10,325 nt of DNA, taken from NCBI GenBank assembly GCA_903868035.1, contig CAIPTQ010000388.1:1-10325 (forward strand), in the 5' to 3' direction. Each line of letters opens with the position of its first letter. Position 1 is the first letter of the stretch. Below the pieces are notes generated by a model. That model searched no databases, was not told the origin of the DNA, and saw only the letters and a list, made by a program, of their open reading frames with translations. The DNA comes from an uncultured Phycisphaerales bacterium. GTDB taxonomy: Bacteria; Planctomycetota; Phycisphaerae; WQYP01. A program made the translations under genes and the position numbers. Below, piece by piece: positions 1-6,507 of the stretch.

Positions 1-52
1 CGATCGTGCAGCACTCGCCTGCGTGCCGGTTGTTGAGTTCAGAGAGGAACAT
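1..52 (-). CDS. Possible 5' end of a further gene, truncated by the window edge
   Basis: An open frame starts with ATG at 52 and runs off the left edge, giving 17 complete codons (MFLSELNNRHAGECCTI). It follows the decoration-protein gene on the same strand, after a repeat-filled gap, where another virion or connector gene would be expected. There is no purine-rich Shine-Dalgarno sequence before this ATG; the upstream bases are pyrimidine-rich. The start could therefore be wrong, or the frame could be fortuitous. No family can be assigned from 17 residues. Confidence 0.3.
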   Translation of the reverse strand, partial: MFLSELNNRHAGECCTI

Positions 53-59
53 GAGGAAG

Positions 60-263
60 AAAAGCGGTGGGAAGGTAGGGAGATAGGAAGATGGGGAGAT
101 GGAACACATCCCATCTTCCCACCATCCTACCTTCCCATCTCCCGATCTTTCCGCCTACGCCAAAAGCGGGGGGAAGGTAGGGAGATAGGAAGATGGGGAG
201 ATGGAACACATCCCATCTTCCCACCATCCTACCTTCCCATCTCCCGATCTTTCCGCCTACGCC
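60..263. repeat. 102-bp tandem duplication of a GA/CT-rich inverted repeat
   Basis: Bases 60-161 and 162-263 are two head-to-tail copies of a 102-bp unit. By eye they differ at one position (T at 68, G at 170). Each unit has a purine-rich arm (GGGAAGGTAGGGAGATAGG...) and a pyrimidine-rich arm (...CCTACCTTCCCATCTCCC), so each can fold into an imperfect long hairpin. The stop codon of the decoration gene (TAG at 257-259) lies inside the second copy. The array fills the gap between that gene and the next possible gene. Related sequence recurs at 4290-4387 and 6471-6507. Confidence 0.9.
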
Positions 264-1258
264 ACCGGCCCCACCTTCACTTCCTGCGTCCACACCTCGA
301 CATCCTGCACGCGGATATCCGCCGTGGTGTCGTTGGAGGTCTTCTCGATGTGGATCAGGGCCTTCATGGGCCCCGTGGCCAGGGTGAGCGTGAACACGCT
401 GGCGGGCAGCACCAGAACGCCATTGATGTAGATCTGGATGTCGGCCAGGTCCCGGCAGTCCATCCACACGTCAAAGTACGTGTCGTCCACCGCGTTCACG
501 GTGGTGTCCGTCGCTGCCACTTCCGTGGTGCCATCATCGCTTTCGGCATAGATGTCCAGGGACGCGCCATCGAGGTGGATGAACACTGACTCCGTGATCG
601 TGTCGGCATCGCTGGCGTGCGTGGCGTTGGCCAGGCCAACGGTGAAGTCCACCGTGGAGGAGTCGGCGATATCGAACACGCCCACGCGGAATCGGACGAT
701 GAACGGGATGGTCACCGGCACCGACTGGCGGCTGATGGCGTCAGTCTTCTGCACCTCGCTGTTGGCGGTGAGAACAAACCGCGTGCCCGTGCCGCCGGGG
801 TCCGTGCCCGACAGGCCCAGGGCGATGTTGGGCACCACCACGCCGGAGGTTCTCAAGGCGACGTTGTCCCAGATGCCCTGGCCCCACTTGATGAGGCGTT
901 CGGGCCGGGCGTTGAGATCGACCACCACTTCCAGGTCGCCGGTGGCCGCATCGGCCACGCAGGTGCCCAGGAAGAAGTCGCCGGTGCCCACATCCTGCTT
1001 ATACAGGGCCACGTTGGCCGAGCGGTCCCAGAAGATGGGGATGCCCGGCAGCGCCACCCAGCCCGAGGCCTTGGCAACGCGGAAGAGGCCCTTGTTTTCA
1101 TAGGCGTTGTTGTCGTTGGCCGCCGAGGTCTTGAGCCCGGCGCGGACGCCGGCCCGGCCATCGGCCATCTGGATCACCTCGCCCCCGGCCCGCGCGGTCG
1201 CATCGACCACGTTCAACGCAGCCAGGGCGTCTTGAACTAAAATAGCTTGCGCACTCAT
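257..1258 (-). CDS. DUF2190-like head decoration protein with C-terminal beta-rich domain
   Basis: This 333-residue protein probably coats or stabilises the capsid. Residues 1 to about 118 resemble DUF2190-type capsid cement proteins: a short beta-rich unit with a GLFRVAKASGWVALPGIPIFWD segment (57-78) followed by LGTCVADAATGDLEVVVDLN (97-116). Residues about 150-333 form a second region of alternating beta strands, with FIVRFRVGVFD (186-196), YFDVWMDCRDLADIQIYING (261-280) and VQDVEVWTQ (317-325). That pattern suggests a ConA/laminin-G-like jelly roll, inferred from strand pattern only. The ATG at 1258 was chosen because AAAGGAG lies seven bases upstream. The frame stays open to 1342, but that extension translates the palindromic repeat (TWASRPC) and was rejected. 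The gene directly follows the capsid gene, fitting a decoration role. DUF2190 proteins are usually only about 100-130 residues, so the C-terminal two thirds are an addition. Confidence 0.75.
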   Translation of the reverse strand: MSAQAILVQDALAALNVVDATARAGGEVIQMADGRAGVRAGLKTSAANDNNAYENKGLFRVAKASGWVALPGIPIFWDRSANVALYKQDVGTGDFFLGTCVADAATGDLEVVVDLNARPERLIKWGQGIWDNVALRTSGVVVPNIALGLSGTDPGGTGTRFVLTANSEVQKTDAISRQSVPVTIPFIVRFRVGVFDIADSSTVDFTVGLANATHASDADTITESVFIHLDGASLDIYAESDDGTTEVAATDTTVNAVDDTYFDVWMDCRDLADIQIYINGVLVLPASVFTLTLATGPMKALIHIEKTSNDTTADIRVQDVEVWTQEVKVGPVA

Positions 1259-1265
1259 GGGAGTG

Positions 1266-1272
1266 CTCCTTT
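1266..1272 (-). promoter_or_regulatory. Strong Shine-Dalgarno site for the decoration gene
   Basis: AAAGGAG on the minus strand lies seven bases before the ATG at 1258. It fixes the start and excludes the longer in-frame extension. The type-A palindrome starts immediately upstream, at 1274. Confidence 0.85.
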
Positions 1273-1273
1273 C

Positions 1274-1296
1274 GTAGCATGGGCGGCTCGCCCATG
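1274..1296. repeat. Type-A palindromic repeat, copy 1
   Basis: The core CATGGGCGGCTCGCCCATG is a perfect CATGGGC/GCCCATG inverted repeat around a GGCTC centre, preceded by GTAG on the plus strand. Identical 23-base copies lie at 3731-3753 and 8650-8672. This copy ends one base from the Shine-Dalgarno site of the decoration gene. Confidence 0.95.
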
Positions 1297-1309
1297 TCGT
1301 TTGGTTGCA

Positions 1310-1329
1310 GGGTGGGGCTTGCCCCACCC
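1310..1329. repeat. GGGTGGGGC/GCCCCACCC palindrome
   Basis: A nine-base perfect inverted repeat, GGGTGGGGC-TT-GCCCCACCC, lies 13 bases from the type-A palindrome. It would form a very stable hairpin in RNA from either strand. No U-tract follows it on either strand, so it is not a canonical terminator. It probably belongs to another dispersed repeat family; only one copy is present here. Confidence 0.8.
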
Positions 1330-1370
1330 CATCGAATGTCAAAGAAAGAACCCGAAGAGAATGGGAAGAA

Positions 1371-1435
<65 letters not shown>

Positions 1436-1444
1436 CCGCTCCGC

Positions 1445-3718
1445 TTACGACGCGCCCTTGGCCATGAAGGCCCCGCGGAAGTCGGTGAACTTGGCGCCGA
1501 TGTCCATGGCTACATCCCAGCCCAGGCCATACTGGCCCTTGTCCAGGACATAGCCGCGGATGACCGGGCTGCGGTTGGTGCCGCGCCGGTAGGCCACCTT
1601 CAGGTGCAGGCCGGGCCTGCTGAACAGGAAGTAGTTGGTGACGGTGCCGGTCATGGTGCTGCCGCTGTCGGGATCGCGGAAGCCCAGGGCGCCGATGCGC
1701 TGCTCGACGCGGAGCTGCAGCCGGCCCTTCATGGGGTTGTAGGTGCCGTAGCTGGAGGCCGCGATGATGCGTTCCGCGCTCTGCAGCAGGATCTCCGCCG
1801 TGAACTGCAGGTCCGGCGGCACGACCAGGTACTCGGGCACGATGTTCAGCGGCACCTTCTCCTTGCCGGCCACACGGTACTGTTTGCGCATGTACGTGAA
1901 CGCGGCTTGCAGTGCGGCGGCCGACAGGGCCCCGCCGACCACGTCCGATCCGCTCGACGCATAATTCATGTGGCCGCCGGCAGTGGTGATGGCGGTGGCG
2001 TTGAACACGTCGCCGGTATCGGCCATGGCCGGGTTGTCCAGCAGGATGGCATACACCAGGTCGGGGCGGAGCCGCGCGCTCGCCCGGCCCATCTCCCGCG
2101 GCGTGGCCACGAGGATGTCGAAGTTGTCGTCGATGATGTCCTGATCGTCGATGGTGAGCTTGCGGGCGAAGCGGGCGATCTTGTAGGTCTCCGCGCCATC
2201 CTCCACGTCCGCGTCCTGGGCGGTGCCGCCGCGACCCAGCTTGCGCAGGCTGGAATTCGCGGCATAGTTGATGGCCGTCTGCGTTTTGAAATCCTTCACG
2301 TCGCCCACGTCCGCCCAGTCGGTGGTGTCGCTTTCCTCCTCATAGGCGGCGTTGACGGTGGCGTTAACCGAGTCGGTGAAGATGTTCGCCGCCGCGCCGC
2401 CGCTGACGGCCGCGCGGACGATCTCATCCTCGGCCAGCGGGACCTCGCGATGATCGAGGGCCAGCGATTGTCGGCAGACATCCAGCAGCGACAGCGCCCG
2501 GTAGCAGTCCGCCTCTGCGGCGAGCTGCTCCCAGTTGCCGAGTCCCTTGCGTTTCGCAAAGGCGGCGATGCGCTTCTCGTCGGTGCCCAGTGCGGCCCGC
2601 ATGGCCAGCATCAGGCCCAGGTTGACCTCGCTGGCGGCGGGCCGGCCGCGTCCGGCGGCGGGGGCTCGCCCATGGTCGGGCGGCACTGCGGGGGCGCGGC
2701 CATTGCGCACGTGGGTCAGTGCCTCGGTGTTAAACCGGGCGATGTCCCAGCCGTCATTGATGGCCCGGGCGACCGTCTCCTCGGGCAGGCCGATCCCGGC
2801 CGCCTGGGTGCGGATCTCGCTCTGCCGCGTTCGCTCGGCCTCGATGGCCTGCCGGCGCAGCAGGTCCGTGTCCACGGGTGGGTTGACCGCCGACGTGGGC
2901 GGTGTAGCCGCCGGGGCCGAAGGAGGAGCGGGTGCGGGGGAAGCGCGCTTGATCAGCGCCTCCACCTCCCTCTCGCCCAGGTTGCCGGTGACGATGCTGT
3001 CGGCGCTGGCGCGGTTTACGCCGCCCAACGCCGCGTTAAATGCCTGCGCCTCGCTGTCGCTGGCGTCCGCCCGCAGGCCGAGCGATACCAGATAACGCTT
3101 GAGAAGTGGATTCATGGGTCCACACCTTTCTTGCGGCGGACGCCGCATAATGTCTACGTTGTCGGGCGCCGCCCGGACCTTGGTGGCCGGATCGGCGCCG
3201 ACAGGCACCAGCGAACACTCGCGCGGCTGCCAGCGCGTGGTGATGCGCAACGGCGCATCAGATGAACTGCTGTAGTTTGTCCCCGATACGTTGGCGCTGC
3301 GACCAGGCTCGATAACGACGCCTTCGACCGCGCGATAACCTACCGACACATCAGTCAGATGTCCCTCGCCGACCATCTGCCAGGCCGCTTCGGCCGCGGG
3401 CGAACCGGCGAAGAACAGCCGGCCCACCCAGGCATTGCCTTCACGGCGGATGTCGCGCACCGAGCCCAGCACGCTGTCCAGGCTGTAGCGATCATGGACC
3501 GCCAGCAGCGGCATCTGTTTTGGGAAATCGCCTCCGCCAGCGAGGAGAATCTCATCGATCCGACCCACGCCGGGGTCAAAGACACGCGTCTTGTTCTCCG
3601 TCGCCAGCGTACACTCCACGGTACGGCCCTTCTCGTCGATCGAGGCCGCCCGCAGCGTCAGCGACCGCTGGATCAGTTCCACCCCCGCCTCCGCCCGGAA
3701 AATCCATGGCTTGCTCAT
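1445..3718 (-). CDS. Prohead protease / scaffold / major capsid fusion protein
   Basis: One 757-residue frame joins three head functions. Residues 1 to about 185 look like a phage prohead maturation protease. His75 (LLAVHD) and Ser125 (TDVSVGY) fit the catalytic His and Ser of the HK97/Mu-I type fold, and ECSLVPVGADP (167-177) matches the conserved end of that domain. Residues about 202-430 are helical with Pro/Ala-rich linkers (260-281, 341-361), as in a scaffold or delta domain. Residues about 435-757 resemble Mu gpT-like major capsid proteins (LTIDDQDIIDDNFDIL 521-536; VPEYLVVPPDL 627-637). Such protease-capsid fusions are known in annotated phages. The ATG at 3718 was chosen because AAGGTG lies four bases upstream; the open frame to 3853 only translates repeat sequence and the end of the sigma gene in another frame. 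A second start with its own Shine-Dalgarno exists at 3115. Confidence 0.85.
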   Translation of the reverse strand: MSKPWIFRAEAGVELIQRSLTLRAASIDEKGRTVECTLATENKTRVFDPGVGRIDEILLAGGGDFPKQMPLLAVHDRYSLDSVLGSVRDIRREGNAWVGRLFFAGSPAAEAAWQMVGEGHLTDVSVGYRAVEGVVIEPGRSANVSGTNYSSSSDAPLRITTRWQPRECSLVPVGADPATKVRAAPDNVDIMRRPPQERCGPMNPLLKRYLVSLGLRADASDSEAQAFNAALGGVNRASADSIVTGNLGEREVEALIKRASPAPAPPSAPAATPPTSAVNPPVDTDLLRRQAIEAERTRQSEIRTQAAGIGLPEETVARAINDGWDIARFNTEALTHVRNGRAPAVPPDHGRAPAAGRGRPAASEVNLGLMLAMRAALGTDEKRIAAFAKRKGLGNWEQLAAEADCYRALSLLDVCRQSLALDHREVPLAEDEIVRAAVSGGAAANIFTDSVNATVNAAYEEESDTTDWADVGDVKDFKTQTAINYAANSSLRKLGRGGTAQDADVEDGAETYKIARFARKLTIDDQDIIDDNFDILVATPREMGRASARLRPDLVYAILLDNPAMADTGDVFNATAITTAGGHMNYASSGSDVVGGALSAAALQAAFTYMRKQYRVAGKEKVPLNIVPEYLVVPPDLQFTAEILLQSAERIIAASSYGTYNPMKGRLQLRVEQRIGALGFRDPDSGSTMTGTVTNYFLFSRPGLHLKVAYRRGTNRSPVIRGYVLDKGQYGLGWDVAMDIGAKFTDFRGAFMAKGAS
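3113..3129 (-). promoter_or_regulatory. Internal ribosome binding site and ATG within the capsid fusion
   Basis: On the minus strand AAAGGTG (3129-3123) stands seven bases before an in-frame ATG (3115-3113), at residue 202 of the fusion. Starting here would give a 556-residue protein, MNPLLKRYL..., that lacks the protease but keeps the scaffold and capsid parts. This recalls the nested C and Nu3 genes of lambda, where an internal start separates protease from scaffold production. The position matches the domain boundary. Use of this start is inferred. Confidence 0.6.
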
Positions 3719-3722
3719 TTGA

Positions 3723-3728
3723 CACCTT
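3723..3728 (-). promoter_or_regulatory. Shine-Dalgarno site of the capsid fusion gene
   Basis: AAGGTG on the minus strand lies four bases before the ATG at 3718. It is separated from the type-A palindrome (3731-3753) by two bases. It decides the start in favour of MSKPWIF and against the upstream repeat-derived codons. Confidence 0.75.
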
Positions 3729-3730
3729 AT

Positions 3731-3753
3731 GTAGCATGGGCGGCTCGCCCATG
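3731..3753. repeat. Type-A palindromic repeat, copy 2
   Basis: Identical over 23 bases to the copies at 1274 and 8650. It lies between the sigma-factor stop codon and the Shine-Dalgarno site of the capsid fusion gene, five bases from the type-B element, so two hairpins stand side by side in this junction. Confidence 0.95.
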
Positions 3754-3758
3754 TTCTC

Positions 3759-3785
3759 TTATGTGGCATGGGCATCCTGCCCATG
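3759..3785. repeat. Type-B palindromic repeat, copy 1
   Basis: The core CATGGGCATCCTGCCCATG is preceded on the plus strand by TTATGTGG. Read on the minus strand it encodes HGQDAHAT and a TAA stop, and these are the last codons of the sigma factor. Copies lie at 6192-6218 and 9328-9354 (the latter with one base changed). Confidence 0.95.
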
Positions 3786-4289
3786 ATTAAATCGTTCCCG
3801 CAAAATCCCCATCGCATGCCCCAGCATCTGGCACACCCGCGAGGCCGACACACCCAGGCTCCGGGCGATCTCCACGCCGCTGAGTTGTTCGCGATACCGC
3901 AGGATCACCACCGATCGCAACTTCGGCGGCAGCCACCGCGTATGCAGCTGCCAGAACTCCTCGATCTCCGCCGCATTCTCCCGCTCTAGGTTCTCCGTGC
4001 CCCTCGCTTCATTGAGGCTCACCAGTCGCGTGCGCGGCAGGTGTCGCGATTGACGCGGGCACCAGTCCAGCCGACGCAGACCATCGAGCATCTCCCCCGC
4101 CACGCAGCGCGCGGCATAGGTCCCGAATTTCAGGCCCCGCCCCAGATCAAACCGCCGCCGCGCCCGCATCAGCCCGATCACCCCATCCTGCTCGAGGTCC
4201 TCGATCCGCACCGACCGCGGCAGCCGCGGATGCAGGTTCCGCGCCACCTTGCGCACCAGGGGCAGGTAATCGAGGAGGATCGGGTCCAT
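3759..4289 (-). CDS. Sigma-70 family RNA polymerase sigma factor (FliA/WhiG-like)
   Basis: This 176-residue protein should bind core RNA polymerase and direct it to particular promoters. Residues 8 to about 78 match region 2: DYLPLVRKVA (7-16), EDLEQDGVIGLMRARRRFD (30-48) for core binding, and FGTYAARCVAGEMLDGLRRLDWCPRQSR (55-82) for -10 recognition, closest in my reading to FliA/WhiG. Residues about 115-165 match region 4, with the helix-turn-helix LSGVEIARSLGVSASRVCQML (136-156). Region 3 is short or missing, so the protein is smaller than FliA (about 240). The last eight residues come from the type-B repeat. No Shine-Dalgarno precedes the ATG; the leader is C-rich repeat. It lies between portal and capsid genes, an odd place for a regulator. 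Its target promoters are unknown; phage late genes are an inference. Confidence 0.85.
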   Translation of the reverse strand: MDPILLDYLPLVRKVARNLHPRLPRSVRIEDLEQDGVIGLMRARRRFDLGRGLKFGTYAARCVAGEMLDGLRRLDWCPRQSRHLPRTRLVSLNEARGTENLERENAAEIEEFWQLHTRWLPPKLRSVVILRYREQLSGVEIARSLGVSASRVCQMLGHAMGILRERFNHGQDAHAT

Positions 4290-4387
4290 GGGGATGGAGG
4301 GGGAGATGGGGGGATCGGAGGGGGGGGGGTGGGAAGATCGGAGGCTTTTATCCTCCCACCTTCCTATCTCCCTATCCTCCTATCGTC
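4290..4387. repeat. GA/CT-rich inverted repeat between portal and sigma genes
   Basis: A G-rich stretch (GGGAGATGGGGGGATCGG...) is followed by a CT-rich stretch (CCTCCCACCTTCCTATCTCCC), forming an imperfect inverted repeat of the same family as 60-263. It includes a run of ten G (4320-4329). It fills the whole gap between the portal stop codon and the sigma ATG, leaving the sigma gene without a recognisable Shine-Dalgarno sequence. Confidence 0.8.
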
Positions 4388-5908
4388 TTATTCCCCCCCC
4401 ATCGGTTTATTCTCTTTCGCCTTCTTCCCGCTCGCCTCCGCCTGCTTCTTCGCCGCAGCCGCCGCCGACTCCGCCGCCGCCACTTTCGGGTCCACCCAGG
4501 GCGGCACTCCGCCGATGCGCTCGAAGCGAGCTTCATCCTCGATGAGCTGCTGCTCGACCACGTCGGGATCGTCGCCGCCTTCGATGACGATCTGGCTCCA
4601 CGGCAGCGTGCGGTTGCGCAGGCGGATGTTTTCGCCCTGCGCTTCCTTCTCCTCATCGACGTGCTTGGGTTTGGGCCAGATCCAGGAGATCGTGAGGTCC
4701 GCCGGCGCCGACGGCAGGTCGATGAACTGGGCTTCCTTTTGCACGTCCGCCAGCAGGGGGTTGAGCGTTCGCCGCTCCAGCCAGCTCTGCAGCGAGGAGA
4801 CGCCCCGCTGGTAGGGCTGCGAGTCAAATCGGGCGGATGAGTAGGAGTGTTTGGCCGAGTCCTTGCGGATCAGCATCCCCGGCATGCCGCAGGGCTGCCC
4901 CAGGTCGCGCTGCCGCTCGGTGCGGTAATCCACATAGGAGATGTGCGGCTGCGGCGGGGTGACGGTATACGGCTTCCATCCCGGCGGGCAGGTGCTCATC
5001 GAGCGACGTTCGATGTCCGTGGACTCGTTGACCTCGATATACTCGGCGTCGGGGTGCTCGGTATAGAGCGACACCGCCCAGTCGGCCGCCTGGCGGGCGG
5101 CATCGAGCACCTGGGCGTCATAGTCGCGCAGGTCGGCGCAGGAATCGAGGTTGACGCTCATCCACGGCACGCCCCGGGCCTGGTCATCCTCAGTCACGAT
5201 GAATTCGTGCAGGATGTTCGCCGCCGGCACCGCGTCATAAGCCATGCCCAGCAGATCGAACGCCCCCATGCGCAGGGGCCTGGCGATGTAATAGGTCACC
5301 GCCTTGCCGTTGGCGTCCTGCCTCACGCCCAGGCACACATCCGGATCCCCGGTGAGTTGCCCCGGCGTGCCCAGCCGGCGCGGGTCGATTCCCTTGAGCC
5401 GGAGTTTGACCGGTGTCGTTGCGGAGGAGTCAGTCACCTTTTGGGCGATGAACTCGCCGCAGCGGAACAGGTTCTTCACCCATAAGCCAAGGAAATCGAC
5501 CAGCGCCTGCCGTCCACGCACGTCGATGTTGCGGGCAACGTCCTTCCAGTGTTTTTCTAACGCCTTGTTGTACGCGGGATTGCTGCTCTTCACCTGCAGG
5601 GTCGGGCCATTGTCGCCGGCCACGTCGATGGATAGGGTTTTGATCACCCCATCGAGAGTGGGGTTGTTGGCGATCTCGTAGGTGACCCGGGTCCTCAGCG
5701 TTTCCAGGTCCGCCGCCAGGTCGGCGTTGATGGTCTGCCCGGTGGCATGCTGCCAGTGGGCGCGGTTCAGCCGCGTGGTGCGTGCCGACTCCCAGCGTCG
5801 CAGGGTGAGCGGTTCGGCCTCGCGGTTCGGTTCCTCGCGCACGGGGGCCGATCGCGGCGCTGCGAACGCGAGGCGGATGGCTCGGGTGATGCTGCGGACA
5901 ATGCCCAT
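4388..5908 (-). CDS. Phage portal protein, lambda family
   Basis: The product (506 residues) is expected to form the twelve-subunit ring at one capsid vertex through which DNA enters and leaves and to which the tail attaches. Family signs in order: RTRVTYEIANNPTLDGVI (72-89) with DVAGDNGPTLQV after it, the conserved N-terminal segment of lambda gpB-type portals; HEFIVTEDDQARGVPWM (234-250), the RGVPW block; and SYSSARFD (355-362), the NYSSAR-like block. The last 35 residues are Ala/Lys/Glu-rich and probably disordered. Lambda gpB is 533 residues, so this looks complete. Start ATG 5908 overlaps the preceding stop by one base (TAATG), with GGGAG six bases upstream, so the two genes are probably translationally coupled. 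Confidence 0.92.
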   Translation of the reverse strand: MGIVRSITRAIRLAFAAPRSAPVREEPNREAEPLTLRRWESARTTRLNRAHWQHATGQTINADLAADLETLRTRVTYEIANNPTLDGVIKTLSIDVAGDNGPTLQVKSSNPAYNKALEKHWKDVARNIDVRGRQALVDFLGLWVKNLFRCGEFIAQKVTDSSATTPVKLRLKGIDPRRLGTPGQLTGDPDVCLGVRQDANGKAVTYYIARPLRMGAFDLLGMAYDAVPAANILHEFIVTEDDQARGVPWMSVNLDSCADLRDYDAQVLDAARQAADWAVSLYTEHPDAEYIEVNESTDIERRSMSTCPPGWKPYTVTPPQPHISYVDYRTERQRDLGQPCGMPGMLIRKDSAKHSYSSARFDSQPYQRGVSSLQSWLERRTLNPLLADVQKEAQFIDLPSAPADLTISWIWPKPKHVDEEKEAQGENIRLRNRTLPWSQIVIEGGDDPDVVEQQLIEDEARFERIGGVPPWVDPKVAAAESAAAAAKKQAEASGKKAKENKPMGGE

Positions 5909-6186
5909 TATTCGCTCCCGGTGTTTCGATACGTGATCCGCGTGCGGCGGATCCCGCCTCCGCCATTGGCCGACGCCAACGCCGCGGCTCGGCGCACTTC
6001 CGACAGTGCGTTCTGCAGCGCCAGCCGGTCCCAGTGCAGCGCAGCGCCGCCCGCACCGGAGGCGTCGGGGACCGTGGCCAGGCCCGCCAGCGCCGCCAGC
6101 AGGCAGTTACGCGCGGTGACAAAGTCGCCGCCGGCGATCGCCGCCGCCGCATCATCGCCCAGGCTGTTGATCTGTTCGGCGTTCAT
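5908..6186 (-). CDS. Small head protein in the gpW (head-tail connector) position
   Basis: This 92-residue protein lies exactly between terminase and portal, where lambda has gpW, the 68-residue protein that joins the filled head to the connector. It is largely helical, with repeated Ala and Leu (residues 11-38 and 50-72), and ends in a basic segment, IRRTRITYRNTGSE. The resemblance to gpW is mainly one of position, size and basic C-terminus, not a firm sequence match. The ATG at 6186 comes five bases after the TAA of the zinc-ribbon gene and has no Shine-Dalgarno of its own, so coupling is likely. A longer reading from 6387 translates the palindrome and the other gene out of frame and was rejected. 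Confidence 0.6.
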   Translation of the reverse strand: MNAEQINSLGDDAAAAIAGGDFVTARNCLLAALAGLATVPDASGAGGAALHWDRLALQNALSEVRRAAALASANGGGGIRRTRITYRNTGSE

Positions 6187-6191
6187 GATGT

Positions 6192-6218
6192 TTATGTGGC
6201 ATGGGCATCCTGCCCATG
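6192..6218. repeat. Type-B palindromic repeat, copy 2
   Basis: It has the same 27-base TTATGTGG + CATGGGCATCCTGCCCATG sequence as the copy at 3759. On the minus strand it encodes HGQDAHAT-stop, the end of the zinc-ribbon gene, and lies five bases before the start of the gpW-position gene. Confidence 0.95.
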
Positions 6219-6470
6219 TTTTTTCTTCCCCGTCTTGCCCGCCGGCAGCTCTGGCACATTCCCGCTTCCGATGGGCTTGTTCTTCACCGCGGCCGGCGCC
6301 ATCGCCGCCCGCATTTCCGCCCAGCTCACCCGCTGCGTCCACCGCTTTCCGCAATGGTTGCACGCGAGCGATGTGCCCTTCATCCACCCCGGCTTCCCCG
6401 CTGGCGAAACGTCATTGCACCCACAGCGCGGGCATTCCACATCGGCTTCCTTTTCAATTCCCGCGCCCAT
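6192..6470 (-). CDS. Small zinc-ribbon protein
   Basis: A 92-residue protein with two CxxC knuckles, CPRC (13-16) and CNHC (37-40), spaced as in a zinc ribbon. Aromatic and basic residues follow (GKRWTQRVSW, 41-50). The remainder is a Pro/Lys-rich tail that ends in repeat-derived HGQDAHAT. No catalytic residues are visible, so a nucleic-acid-binding or protein-docking role is likely. It sits 12 bases after the terminase large subunit stop codon and just before the gpW-position gene. A role with the packaging motor is conceivable but only inferred. The ATG at 6470 is preceded by GGGAGATGGGAAG, ribosome-binding sequence supplied by the GA-rich repeat. I recognise no named family. Confidence 0.65.
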   Translation of the reverse strand: MGAGIEKEADVECPRCGCNDVSPAGKPGWMKGTSLACNHCGKRWTQRVSWAEMRAAMAPAAVKNKPIGSGNVPELPAGKTGKKKHGQDAHAT

Positions 6471-6507
6471 CTTCCCATCTCCCTATCTCCCCACCTCCCC
6501 ATCTCCA
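6471..6507. repeat. GA/CT-rich repeat spanning the end of the terminase gene
   Basis: A stretch of CCCATCTCCCTATCTCCCCACCTCC type, equivalent to one arm of the repeats at 60-263 and 4290-4387. On the minus strand it encodes the last codons of the terminase large subunit (HGDGEVGR and TAG) and then supplies the purine-rich leader of the zinc-ribbon gene. Confidence 0.75.

Noticed and set aside
1259..1342. 28-residue N-terminal extension of the decoration protein
   Set aside because: It translates the type-A and GGGTGGGGC palindromes; AAAGGAG before ATG 1258 fixes the start.
2655..2690. A further palindrome copy inside the capsid gene (GGCTCGCCCATG near 2664)
   Set aside because: Only half of the type-A core matches and the inverted arm is absent; it lies in a Pro/Gly-rich linker and is probably chance.
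3719..3853. 45-residue N-terminal extension of the capsid fusion
   Set aside because: The extension translates the two palindromes and the end of the sigma gene in another frame; a Shine-Dalgarno site supports ATG 3718.
6187..6387. 67-residue N-terminal extension of the gpW-position protein
   Set aside because: It overlaps the zinc-ribbon gene in another frame and includes the translated type-B palindrome; the Cys-knuckle frame is the better coding candidate there.
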